64,000 nt of DNA. Source: Palleronia sediminis (lineage in GTDB: Bacteria; Pseudomonadota; Alphaproteobacteria; Rhodobacterales; Rhodobacteraceae). A program made the translations under genes and the position numbers. Of this stretch, positions 1 through 7,762 are shown piece by piece. Within the stretch, counting starts at the first letter, position 1, and the number at the start of each line of letters is the position of its first letter. The DNA is taken from contig NZ_SNAA01000005.1 in assembly GCF_004358695.1 (NCBI RefSeq), positions 62,001 through 126,000 of the forward strand, given 5' to 3'. The notes below the pieces were generated by a model. The model did no database searches. It was not told where the DNA came from and was given only the letters and a program-made list of their open reading frames with translations.

Positions 1-23
1 CAACCCAACAGGCAGGCAAACCG

Positions 24-1655
24 ATGACCGATACCGCAGAGGCCACCGGCCCCATCCTATCGATCCGCGATCTCGAGGTGTCGGCCCCCGACGGGACGGT
101 GATCGTCGACGGCGTGTCGCTCGACCTCGCCAAGGGCGAGATCCTCGGCCTGATCGGAGAGTCGGGGGCCGGCAAATCGACCATCGGGCTGGCTGGCATG
201 GGTTATGGCCGCGGGGGCTGCGCCATCACCGGCGGCACCGTCGACCTGCTGGGCACCGATCTCGTGCAGTCCACCCGCCGCACGCGCGAGCGGCTCAGGG
301 CCGTGCGGATCGCCTATGTCGCGCAAAGCGCGGCCGCCGCCTTCAACCCGGCGCTGACGCTGGGCGAGCAGATCGTCGAGGCGCCGCTGATGCACGGTGT
401 CATGTCGCGCGCCGAGGCCCGCGCGTGGATGCAGCACCTGTTCACCAAGCTCCAGCTTCCCGATCCCGAGAGTTTCGGCAGCCGCTATCCGCACCAGGTC
501 TCGGGCGGCCAGTTGCAGCGCGCCATGGTCGCCATGGCGATGGCCTGCAAGCCCGATATCCTCGTTCTGGACGAGCCGACCACCGCGCTCGACGTCACCA
601 CCCAGATCGAGGTTCTGGCCCTCTTGCGCGCGCTCATCCGCAGCGAGGGCACCGCCGCGCTCTATATCACGCATGACCTCGCGGTGATCGCGCAGATCGC
701 CGATCGGCTGATGGTGCTCCAGCACGGGCGCGAGGTCGAGACGGGCCCCACCGTCCAGATCCTCGAGGCGCCGGTCCAGGACTACACCCGCAAGCTGGTC
801 TCTGAACGGCACAAGTCGCTGATGTCGGCGGGCGTCGATCACGCGGCCTCGGACATGCTGTTGCGCATGGACGGGATCACCGCGGGCTACGGCGCCGAGC
901 CGGTGCTGCATGACGTGTCGCTCACCCTGCGCCGGGGCGAGACGCTGGCCGTCGTGGGCGAATCCGGGTCGGGCAAATCCACCCTCGCGCGCGTTCTGGC
1001 GGGGCTCTTGCCGCAGCGCGCCGGCACGGTCGAGTTCAACGGCACCGCCCTGCCCGACGATTACCGCCGCCGCAGCAAGGACGAGCTTCGGCGCATCCAG
1101 TTGATCTACCAGCTTCCCGACGTGGCGCTGAACCCCAACCAGACCGTGGCCGAGGCCATCGGCCGCCCGATGACGCGGTTCTTCGGAACCCGCGGGGCTG
1201 AGCGCCGCCGCGAGGTCGAGCGGATGCTCGATCTCATCGACCTCGCCCCCGAGCTGGCCAACCGGCTGCCGGGCGCGCTGTCGGGCGGGCAGAAACAGCG
1301 TGTCTGCATCGCCCGCGCTCTGGTCGCCAAGCCCGACCTGCTGATCTGCGACGAGGTGACATCGGCGCTCGACCCGCTGGTGGCCGAGGGCATCCTGCGC
1401 ATCCTGCGCGAATTGCAGGACCGGCTGGGCGTCACCTACCTGTTCATCACGCATGACCTGTCGGTGGTGCGCCGGCTGGCGGATCGCACCATGGTCATGC
1501 AGTTCGGCCGCGTCGTCGAGGAAGGCCCGACCGAACAGGTCTTCGAGGCCCCGCGCGAGGATTACACCCGGCTGCTGGCCGGCTCGGTCCCCGAGCTGCG
1601 GGTCGGCTGGCTCGACGAGGTGCAGGCCCGCCGCGGCCTCGCCCATCCGGGCTGA
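24..1655 (+). CDS. Dipeptide/oligopeptide ABC transporter, fused double ATPase
   Basis: Cytoplasmic ATPase energising a peptide-type importer. Two complete ABC ATPase domains lie in one 543-residue chain, equivalent to DppD and DppF fused. The first has Walker A GESGAGKST (about 45-53), signature VSGGQLQR and Walker B LVLDEPTTALD. The second has Walker A GESGSGKST (about 312-320), signature LSGGQKQR and Walker B ICDEVTSALD. The ATG at 24 precedes a plausible N-terminus; the permeases and binding protein expected upstream lie outside the window. The hydrolase that follows 34 bases later is probably co-transcribed, suggesting uptake followed by hydrolysis of a peptide or amide substrate. The substrate itself cannot be read from the ATPase. 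Confidence 0.93.
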   Translation: MTDTAEATGPILSIRDLEVSAPDGTVIVDGVSLDLAKGEILGLIGESGAGKSTIGLAGMGYGRGGCAITGGTVDLLGTDLVQSTRRTRERLRAVRIAYVAQSAAAAFNPALTLGEQIVEAPLMHGVMSRAEARAWMQHLFTKLQLPDPESFGSRYPHQVSGGQLQRAMVAMAMACKPDILVLDEPTTALDVTTQIEVLALLRALIRSEGTAALYITHDLAVIAQIADRLMVLQHGREVETGPTVQILEAPVQDYTRKLVSERHKSLMSAGVDHAASDMLLRMDGITAGYGAEPVLHDVSLTLRRGETLAVVGESGSGKSTLARVLAGLLPQRAGTVEFNGTALPDDYRRRSKDELRRIQLIYQLPDVALNPNQTVAEAIGRPMTRFFGTRGAERRREVERMLDLIDLAPELANRLPGALSGGQKQRVCIARALVAKPDLLICDEVTSALDPLVAEGILRILRELQDRLGVTYLFITHDLSVVRRLADRTMVMQFGRVVEEGPTEQVFEAPREDYTRLLAGSVPELRVGWLDEVQARRGLAHPG

Positions 1656-1689
1656 ACCCCACATTCCAACCAAACCTGAGGGCTGTGCC

Positions 1690-3687
1690 ATGGGCATCGA
1701 GGTTCTTGAACACGTCTGGATCACCCTGTCGGACGGCTGCCGCCTGGGTGCGCGGATCTGGCTCCCCGAAGGGGCGCGCGACGCACCGGTTCCGGCGGTG
1801 CTGGAATACATCCCCTATCGCAAGCGCGACGGCACCCGCGCCCGCGACGAGCCGATTCACGGCTATTTCGCGCAGGCGGGCTATGCCTCGGTGCGGGTCG
1901 ACATGCGCGGGTCGGGCGAGTCCGACGGGCACATGGCCGACGAATACCTCGAGCAGGAACAGGACGATGCGCTCGAGGTGCTGGCCTGGATCGCGGCGCA
2001 GGATTGGTGCAGCGGTAATATCGGGATGATGGGGAAAAGCTGGGGCGGGTTCAACTGCCTCCAGGTCGCCGCCCGCCGCCCGCCCGAACTCAAGGCGGTG
2101 ATCCCGGTCTATTTCACCGACGACAGGTTCAGCGACGACATCCATTTCATGGGCGGCTGCCTGCTCAACGACAACCTGTGGTGGGGCGCGATCATGATGG
2201 CCTACCAGTCCCGCCCCCTCGACCCCGAGATCGCGGGCGAGACGTGGCGCGAGGACTGGCTGGCCCGCATCGACGCCCTGCCCTTTTTCCCCGCGATCTG
2301 GGCCGCGCATCAGAGCTATGACGCCTACTGGAAACACGGCTCGGTGCGGCAGGACTATGCCGCCATCGCCTGCCCGGTGCTGGCCTTCGGCGGCTGGGCC
2401 GACAGCTACACGAACGCGGTGCCGCGCCTGCTGGAAAACCTGTCGGTGCCCTGCCGCGGCGTGATCGGACCCTGGGGCCATGTCTATCCGCATGACGGCG
2501 CGCCCGGCCCGGCCATCGGCTGGCTGCAAGAGGCCGTGCGCTGGTGGGACCACTGGCTCAAGGGGATCGATACCGGCGTGATGGAGGAGCCGCAGCTTCG
2601 CGCCTATATCAACGAGGCCTGCCCCCCCACGGGCAGCCGGCCCCATCAGCCGGGCCGCTGGGTGGGCGAGCGCGAATGGCCGCCCCGCGACCGCGAACCG
2701 CTGACCCTGTGCCTGTCCGATGCCGGGCTTTCCGACACGCCGGGCCGGGGCACGCGGCAGGTCCGCTCGCCCCAGAGCCACGGCAAGGCCTCGGGCGAAT
2801 GGATGGCCGCGGGCGTTCCGGGCGAGATGCCGACCGACCAGCGGCTCGACGATGGCGGATCGCTCAATTTCGACAGCGCCGTTCTGGACGAGGCCGTCGA
2901 GATCCTCGGGCGGCCCTATCTCGATCTGACCCTGACCCCGGACGCGCCGGTGGCCCAGATCGCCGTCCGGCTGAGCGATGTCCTGCCCTCGGGCGAGGTG
3001 CTGCGCGTCAGCTACCAGGTGCTGAACCTGACGCATCAGGGCGGGCACGAGGCGCCGCGCCCGCTCGAGCCGGGCAAGCCGGTCCGCGTCCGGGTCGACC
3101 TGCATACCTGCGGGCACCGTTTTGCGCCCGGCCATCGCATCCGCGTCTCGATCGGGACCGCCTATTGGCCCATCGTCTGGCCTGCCCCCCATGCCGCGAC
3201 GCTGAGCCTCGATCTGGCCGAGGCCCGGCTGTCGCTGCCCGTCCGCGCCGGGGGCGACACGCATGCGATGGCCTATCCCGACCCCGAACACGGCCCGATG
3301 ACGCCCATGACCCAACTCGACCCCGGATCGGTGGCGCGCATATCCTCGCAGGATCACCTGACGGGCGAGACGCTTTACGTCACCGACGGCGTGGGCGGCG
3401 TGTTCGGCGAAGGCGTGCTGCGGTTCGACGAGATCGGCACCGAGATCGCCCATTCGCTGCGGCGCGAGCTGCGGATTCGCGACGACGACCCGCTATCGGC
3501 CCGCGCCGCCGTGATCCAGAGCTACGACACCGGCCGCGACGGCTGGCGGATCCGCACCGAAAGCCGGATCGAGATGCGCTCGACCGAGGATCGGTTCATC
3601 ATCGAGGGCTGGCTCCGCGTGCTCGAGAACGGCACCGAGCTGCGCCGCCGCGAGTGGTCCGAAACGATCCCCCGCAATCTGATCTGA
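1690..3687 (+). CDS. CocE/NonD family alpha/beta hydrolase
   Basis: A 665-residue serine hydrolase of the X-Pro dipeptidyl-peptidase (S15)/cocaine esterase type, presumably cytoplasmic since no signal peptide is visible. The nucleophile elbow GKSWGGF places Ser near 117, the acid lies in GGWADSY (Asp near 238), and the base lies in GPWGHVY (His near 263). The C-terminal half is the usual jelly-roll-like domain of the family. The open frame extends further upstream, but the ATG at 1690 follows a purine-rich stretch (CTGAGGG) and begins at the family N-terminus (MGIEVLEHVWITLSDG). It follows the peptide ABC ATPase, so a role in processing an imported peptide, ester or amide is inferred. The exact substrate is unknown. 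Confidence 0.9.
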   Translation: MGIEVLEHVWITLSDGCRLGARIWLPEGARDAPVPAVLEYIPYRKRDGTRARDEPIHGYFAQAGYASVRVDMRGSGESDGHMADEYLEQEQDDALEVLAWIAAQDWCSGNIGMMGKSWGGFNCLQVAARRPPELKAVIPVYFTDDRFSDDIHFMGGCLLNDNLWWGAIMMAYQSRPLDPEIAGETWREDWLARIDALPFFPAIWAAHQSYDAYWKHGSVRQDYAAIACPVLAFGGWADSYTNAVPRLLENLSVPCRGVIGPWGHVYPHDGAPGPAIGWLQEAVRWWDHWLKGIDTGVMEEPQLRAYINEACPPTGSRPHQPGRWVGEREWPPRDREPLTLCLSDAGLSDTPGRGTRQVRSPQSHGKASGEWMAAGVPGEMPTDQRLDDGGSLNFDSAVLDEAVEILGRPYLDLTLTPDAPVAQIAVRLSDVLPSGEVLRVSYQVLNLTHQGGHEAPRPLEPGKPVRVRVDLHTCGHRFAPGHRIRVSIGTAYWPIVWPAPHAATLSLDLAEARLSLPVRAGGDTHAMAYPDPEHGPMTPMTQLDPGSVARISSQDHLTGETLYVTDGVGGVFGEGVLRFDEIGTEIAHSLRRELRIRDDDPLSARAAVIQSYDTGRDGWRIRTESRIEMRSTEDRFIIEGWLRVLENGTELRRREWSETIPRNLI

Positions 3688-3696
3688 CACGCCCGG

Positions 3697-3719
3697 GCGC
3701 CCCCCGCGCGAGGGGGCGC
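3697..3719 (+). terminator. GC hairpin after the CocE hydrolase
   Basis: Perfect 8-bp arms GCGCCCCC and GGGGGCGC around a 7-base loop, ten bases after the stop codon. Only TTC follows, so it is not a canonical U-tract terminator, but its position at the end of the transcription unit fits termination or 3' end protection. Confidence 0.4.
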
Positions 3720-3891
3720 TTCAACCGGCACTACCCGCCCCCCGACCGGCGCGGATCGGCTCAAGGCCCGGTCTCGCGCCGAAATCCGCCCGATCCGGCC
3801 GCGCATGACTTCATCGCGGGCCCCCGAGCCCATATTTGAAGCTCATGACGACGCCCCGCCCCGGCCGGGCGGCCCCCACAGGAGATCCGAG

Positions 3892-4206
3892 ATGCAGTTT
3901 CAACTGAACACCGACGCCCATATCCAGGGCGACGAGCGCCTGGCCGAAGTGGCCGAGACCATCGTCACCTCGGCGCTGGGCCACCTCACCGACCGCCTGT
4001 CGCGCGTCGAGGTGCATCTCGGCGACGAGAACGCGGCAAAGGGCGGCGCCGACGACATCCGCTGCACCCTCGAGTCCCGCCCCGAAGGCATGCAACCCCA
4101 GACCGTCACCCATAACGACGCCACCGTCGACGCCGCCCTGCGCGGAGCCTCGAAAAAGCTGCGCGCCCTGCTCGACAGCGAATTCGGCAAACTGGCGCGG
4201 CGTTGA
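3892..4206 (+). CDS. HPF/RaiA family ribosome-associated protein (short form)
   Basis: A 104-residue protein resembling the S30AE/HPF/RaiA ribosome hibernation factors: a small alpha-beta domain beginning MQFQLNTDAHIQGDE, with the family-like motif RVEVHLGDEN. It lacks the C-terminal dimerisation domain of long HPF, which is the form I would expect as the main hibernation factor in this lineage, so this may be an accessory short paralogue. The start at 3892 is set by AGGAG at 3880-3884, seven bases upstream; an upstream in-frame extension is non-conserved in character. It stands alone, with GC hairpins on both sides. Confidence 0.8.
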   Translation: MQFQLNTDAHIQGDERLAEVAETIVTSALGHLTDRLSRVEVHLGDENAAKGGADDIRCTLESRPEGMQPQTVTHNDATVDAALRGASKKLRALLDSEFGKLARR

Positions 4207-4224
4207 GGGGGGGGCGAAACCAAT

Positions 4225-4263
4225 GGGCAAAACCCGATCGGCGCAGCCTTTCGGGTTTTGCCC
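4225..4263. repeat. 13-bp perfect inverted repeat after the HPF gene
   Basis: GGGCAAAACCCGA (4225-4237) and TCGGGTTTTGCCC (4251-4263) are exact reverse complements separated by 13 bases. It starts 18 bases after the HPF stop. There is no T-run on either side, so a terminator role is possible but not proven; a protein binding site is the alternative. Confidence 0.55.
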
Positions 4264-4730
4264 ACCGATCGGATAGCCAGACCTTCTGACCTGAAACAGC
4301 GGTCCGCCTCACGCGTCATAGCGCGCCGTACTGTTTTCGCGTTCCCTTCGGGCAATCTCACGCGTGCCGCGGGCCGTGGTAAGCCGCCCGGCCGGCGCCG
4401 ATAAGGCCAGTGCCCTGCAAGGCGACATGGTGGACGCCGGAAGGATCGGGATAGGTCATCGAATTAGGCTTTCTCGGTTTCGGGCGCGGCCTCGACCGGC
4501 AGCCTCAGGCCCGCGTGACTCCTCGATTCCAGGACACACGAATATGCCCCACCGCAGCGCGAGGAACCGCCAGATCGGCCGGCTTTTATCGGTCCGCGCC
4601 TGATGGGCGGGGAATCGCCTTGATCCGCCCTCTACGTAACTCGACCAGACTGACCCCGACCGTCAGACAGGCGCGAGCGGTGGCGCCAAGAACCACCCCC
4701 GCCGTCGTCTGACTGTCGCGGGCGCGCGTG
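4264..4730. other. Gene-poor, apparently decayed stretch
   Basis: No intact gene is visible. On the minus strand there is a probable remnant of a gene junction (see 4358-4459), preceded by a tail reading ...LRLPVEAAPETEKA and a TAA at 4464-4466, four bases before the remnant ATG. Further upstream on the same strand, about 4586-4718, is an open stretch of roughly 43 codons ending in TAA (…ELRRGRIKAIPRPSGADR) that I do not recognise. Plus-strand open frames here have no family resemblance and no ribosome binding site. Confidence 0.5.
4358..4459 (-). pseudogene. Remnant of a 3-hydroxyacyl-CoA/carnitine-dehydrogenase-like N-terminus
   Basis: On the minus strand an ATG at 4459 opens 33 codons that include VHHVALQGTGLIGAG, an NAD-binding GxGxxGxG turn following a hydrophobic strand, as in 3-hydroxyacyl-CoA or L-carnitine dehydrogenases (typically VALIGTGVIGAGWAA). 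The text then degrades (RAAYHGPRHA) and stops at TGA 4358-4360. The rest of a roughly 300-residue enzyme is absent. A preceding reading frame ends four bases before the ATG, as in an operon junction. The reading as a decayed fragment is inference from a short motif. Confidence 0.4.
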
Positions 4731-6710
4731 TTACTGTGCCGCCGCCTGCTGGAGGAGCGGCGTGATGCGCCGGAGCGTCGCGCGGCGGTTGCGCCTTTCG
4801 GCGGCTTCGGTCGGCACCTTCAGGAAGCGTTCGCCATAGCCCTGAACGACGAGGTTCTCGGGCGGAACGTCGAAATACTCCGTCAGCGCCAGCGCCACCG
4901 ATTCTGCCCGCCGGTCTGAAAGGGCGAGGTTCATCGCCTCGCTGCCCACGGCATCGGTGTGGCCCTCGACGAGGAACACCTCGCGCGGATTCCGCTCGAT
5001 GGTGCGTGCGATGGTCCGGCCGAGCGACGCAAGTTCCTGCGCCTGATCGGGGTCGATCGCCGACGAGCCGGTATCGAAGGTGATCGAGTCGAGATCGACC
5101 GCCGGCGCGAGATCGCGCACCTGCGGGATCTGACGCACCTGCGCCAGGGTGAACCGTCGGTCGACGCCAGCCTCGGCTGCAAGCGCGCGCGCCAGCGCGT
5201 CCTCGTCGCCGGGCGCGTCGATCACCCGGTATTGCGGCGTCGGAAGCCTGCTCACGTCCACCGCCTCGGCGCCGGCGGTATCGTCGAAAAGCAGGATGCG
5301 CTCGCCGTCCGGAGTGATGCGTGCGCGCCGGATCACGCGCAGATCGGCGTCGCGGATGGTCACGATCTGGCTGCCGTCCTCGCGGGTGACGATGGTGCGG
5401 GTCGAACCATCATCAAAGGTCTCGGTCCGCACTTCCGCGCCCGGCTGGCGCAAGAGGGCGTTGTCGTCCTTGATGACCTGATACTCGCCGTTGCGCTCGA
5501 CCACGAGGCGGTCGTCGGAACTGGCGACGACCGTGCGATTGCCACGCAGCAGCGCCCCTACCACGAGCCCGCCCGCCCCTACGAGAAGAGCCTTCTCGAG
5601 GTCACTCAGGCCGCCATCGTCATCGTCTGCAAGGGGCTGCGCGGCCGGGGCCGCCTCCGCGCCGGTATCGGCCTCGGCACCCGCCGCGTCGGGTCGCGGG
5701 GTGGCGTCGAGCTGGCTCTCGAACTCCTCGTCGGACGAGCGCGCGGCCTCCTCGGTCACGACCTCCTCGGATACTGTCGCGCCGGAGTCCGTTTCGCTGT
5801 CCGCGGCCGCTGCCGCCGCACTCGGCGCCGCGCCGGTCGCCGCTTCGGCCGCACCCGCCGAAGGCGCCTCTGTCGGGCGTTCGATTACGGCTTCTTCCTC
5901 CGGCATTGCCGTAGGTTCGGCCGGCGTCTCGGGGGCTGCCGTTCCATCCTCGATCGCGGTCTCCTCCGCGGGCGCCTCGTCCCCCTCCGCGGGCGCCTCG
6001 TCGGTCGTCTCGAGCGGGGTTTCGCCGGGATCGCCCTCCGCCGCGTCGTCTCCGGCCATGGGGGTCTCCGGCGTCGGATCGTCCGCGACCGCAGGAGCAT
6101 CGACCTCCGGTGCCTCTTCCGTCGCCTCCGGCTCGCCTGACGCCTCGTCGGTCGGAAGCTCGGGCTCGCTTGGCACTTCGTCGGTCGGAAGCTCGGCCTC
6201 GGGCGCAGGCGCCGCTTCTTCAGCGGGCGCCGCCTCCGGCACCGCTTCTGCCTCCGTGTCCGGCGTCACCTCCGCTTCGGGAGCCGCCTCCGCCTCGGTT
6301 TCGGGGGTCATCTCTATCTGCGGCGTCGGTTCCTCCGCCTCGGTTTCCGGGGTCGCCTCTACCTCAGGTTCCGGTGTCGCCTCCACCTCGGGTTCCGGCG
6401 CCGGTTCCGCCTCTGGTTCAGGTACAGCTTCGGCCTCCGACGCCGCCGCGTCCCCGGCAAGCGCATCATCCGCGGGTGGGGTTTCGGGCGTCACCTCGGG
6501 CTCGGCCGGCAGATCGGCTTGACCCCCGGTGTCCACCTCGCCGGTCTGTTCGGGCGCCGTCTCGGGCGCCACCTCGCACGGAGGCTCGCTGCCGTCGCCG
6601 CAGGTCTCGGCGGACTGCTGGGCCATCGCCCCGTGGGGCACGATCAGCGAAAGGCTCGCGATCAGGGCCGTACTCATCTTGATGCTGCGCATGGACGGGG
6701 TCCTCGTCAT
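4731..6710 (-). CDS. OmpA-family outer-membrane/peptidoglycan-binding protein with a long acidic Pro/Glu/Ala region
   Basis: A 659-residue envelope protein. Signal peptide to about residue 30 (TALIASLSLIVPHGAMAQ); residues roughly 35-330 form a low-complexity acidic region rich in Glu, Pro, Ala and Thr (repeats such as EVEATPEPEVEATPE). A short hydrophobic segment follows (LLVGAGGLVVGALL), then a middle domain of short beta-like repeats (EDGSQIVTIRDADLRVIRRA). The C-terminal OmpA domain (about 550-655) contains the hallmark VEGHTDAVGSEAMNLALSDR and the NRRATLR region that binds peptidoglycan. The ATG at 6710 is preferred because AGAGG lies ten bases upstream; a TTG at 6728 would extend it. 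The role is probably tethering envelope layers, with the acidic stalk as a spacer. Confidence 0.85.
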   Translation of the reverse strand: MTRTPSMRSIKMSTALIASLSLIVPHGAMAQQSAETCGDGSEPPCEVAPETAPEQTGEVDTGGQADLPAEPEVTPETPPADDALAGDAAASEAEAVPEPEAEPAPEPEVEATPEPEVEATPETEAEEPTPQIEMTPETEAEAAPEAEVTPDTEAEAVPEAAPAEEAAPAPEAELPTDEVPSEPELPTDEASGEPEATEEAPEVDAPAVADDPTPETPMAGDDAAEGDPGETPLETTDEAPAEGDEAPAEETAIEDGTAAPETPAEPTAMPEEEAVIERPTEAPSAGAAEAATGAAPSAAAAAADSETDSGATVSEEVVTEEAARSSDEEFESQLDATPRPDAAGAEADTGAEAAPAAQPLADDDDGGLSDLEKALLVGAGGLVVGALLRGNRTVVASSDDRLVVERNGEYQVIKDDNALLRQPGAEVRTETFDDGSTRTIVTREDGSQIVTIRDADLRVIRRARITPDGERILLFDDTAGAEAVDVSRLPTPQYRVIDAPGDEDALARALAAEAGVDRRFTLAQVRQIPQVRDLAPAVDLDSITFDTGSSAIDPDQAQELASLGRTIARTIERNPREVFLVEGHTDAVGSEAMNLALSDRRAESVALALTEYFDVPPENLVVQGYGERFLKVPTEAAERRNRRATLRRITPLLQQAAAQ

Positions 6711-6866
6711 CCGAATGTCGCCTCTCAACCCGCGCCCGCATCCCCAGTTCCGGCCTCATAGGCGTTCACGCCCGCAATGTGTCGCCGGAGTCGGCGGCCC
6801 GTCGAAAGCCGCTACGTTCCAACCCGCCCCCAGCCCACGACCAGCCGTCGCGTCGAGCCACCGCCC

Positions 6867-6920
6867 TCATGGTTGCGTGCCGACAAGCCCGGTCACCGCA
6901 AAGGCCCCCTGATCGAGCAT
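6867..6920 (-). other. Tiny ORF behind a perfect Shine-Dalgarno sequence
   Basis: AAGGAGG (minus strand of 6929-6935) stands eight bases before an ATG at 6920 that opens only 17 codons (MLDQGAFAVTGLVGTQP) before TGA. It may be the intact start of a gene whose body has been lost, or a leader peptide. No family is recognisable. It sits in the decayed interval between the OmpA gene and tRNA-Ser. Confidence 0.25.
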
Positions 6921-7096
6921 GCGTCGAACCTCCTTGCCTTTCTGTAGAATGCGAATGTTCGGCAAGGATCCGGATCACGAGGATCGACGCAATGCTACGG
7001 TCAGGTCCATCGCGATCCATGACGGCGTCCGTTCATGCAGACTTAGATAAAACCCGTCAAGGAAGACCTGATACGGCGACAGGAATCGCATAGACA

Positions 7097-7392
7097 TCAC
7101 CCCGTGCCGCTTGCCGAGACATTGCCCTCTACATCCACCTTCATACCATCGGTGATACTCACGCCGTCATCCGCACTGAGATCAAAGAAGAGCCGTTCGT
7201 CAAAGGGGGTCCCATCGGTATCCACATCATAGGCGCGATCTGCTTGCCGTCGGAATTGTTGACGTATGACGCTTGCTCATCCGGTAAGAACGCCAGGCCA
7301 TTCGCATCTGGCGAAACTTCGATCGGCCGGTGCACCTCACCGTCGCGGATCATGTAGATGCCTGCGGTTCCCATCTCGTTCGACGGATCGGC
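7097..7392 (-). pseudogene. Frameshifted SMP-30/gluconolactonase-family remnant
   Basis: Minus-strand reading gives ADPSNEMGTAGIYMIRDGEV, then PDANGLAFLPDEQASYVNNS, which is the SMP-30/gluconolactonase pattern (GVYRI..DG.V....PNGLAFSPDE..LYV..S). Near 7225-7240 the frame breaks; in the next frame it resumes as RAYDVDTDGTPFDERLFFD and DDGVSITDGMKVDVEGNV, again the family's RYDVD.DGT and DGMKVD.EGN motifs, ending at TGA 7097-7099. Both ends of a roughly 300-residue enzyme are missing. A frame-shifted, truncated pseudogene is the only reading that explains both blocks. It lies directly beside the tRNA-Ser terminator. Confidence 0.75.
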
Positions 7393-7429
7393 TCAAGCGG
7401 CGTATTATCCAGTCGAAGCTCTTTGAAAC

Positions 7430-7460
7430 AAAAAGGAAAAAAGGCCCCAATCGGGGCCCT
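7430..7460 (-). terminator. Rho-independent terminator of tRNA-Ser
   Basis: On the minus strand, GGCCCC-GATT-GGGGCC is followed by TTTTTTCC, a textbook intrinsic terminator located 24 bases after the encoded CCA of tRNA-Ser. Confidence 0.85.
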
Positions 7461-7483
7461 TGGACGGATTCAGTACCTGAATA

Positions 7484-7573
7484 TGGCGGAGGCTCAGGGA
7501 TTCGAACCCTGGGGACGCTTTCGCGCCCAACGGTTTTCAAGACCGCCGCAATCGACCACTCTGCCAAACCTCC
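7484..7573 (-). tRNA. tRNA-Ser (anticodon TGA)
   Basis: Minus strand: acceptor 5' GGAGGTT pairs with 3' AGCCTCC, discriminator G, encoded CCA. The D-arm region is GGCAGAGTGGTCGATTGC, the anticodon loop CTTGAAA gives UGA, there is a long variable arm (GGGCGCGAAAGCGTCC) as in class II tRNAs, and the T-loop is GGTTCGAATCC. At 90 nt including CCA it reads UCN serine codons. A terminator follows, and decayed DNA lies downstream. Confidence 0.95.
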
Positions 7574-7762
7574 ACGGGCCGGGCGGGATTAGCGCGGGCG
7601 GGGGCGTTTGGGAAGGGGCCGGATGCGGGCGGCGGGGTCAAACGGCTTTCCAGACACGTCTCGGGGCTGTATGATGCGCCGCAAGCCGCGGCAAAGCGGT
7701 ATCGGCAGGAAAATCGGCAGGCAACGGGGCGGTATGCGCGCCCCCGACCCGTGGGGGCAGTC

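Noticed and set aside
4364-4712. Two short plus-strand open frames in the HPF-OmpA interval
   Set aside because: Composition is like random high-GC sequence, there is no ribosome binding site, and recognisable motifs are on the minus strand.
6180-6460. Regular repeats suggesting a CRISPR array
   Set aside because: The repeats are in frame, encode Glu/Pro-rich peptide units of the OmpA protein, are imperfect, and have no spacers.
6980-7099. A 40-codon minus-strand frame following the SMP-30 remnant (MSMRFLSPYQVFLDGFYLSL...)
   Set aside because: Short, no ribosome binding site or family resemblance, inside an eroded interval; could be remnant coding but nothing supports it.
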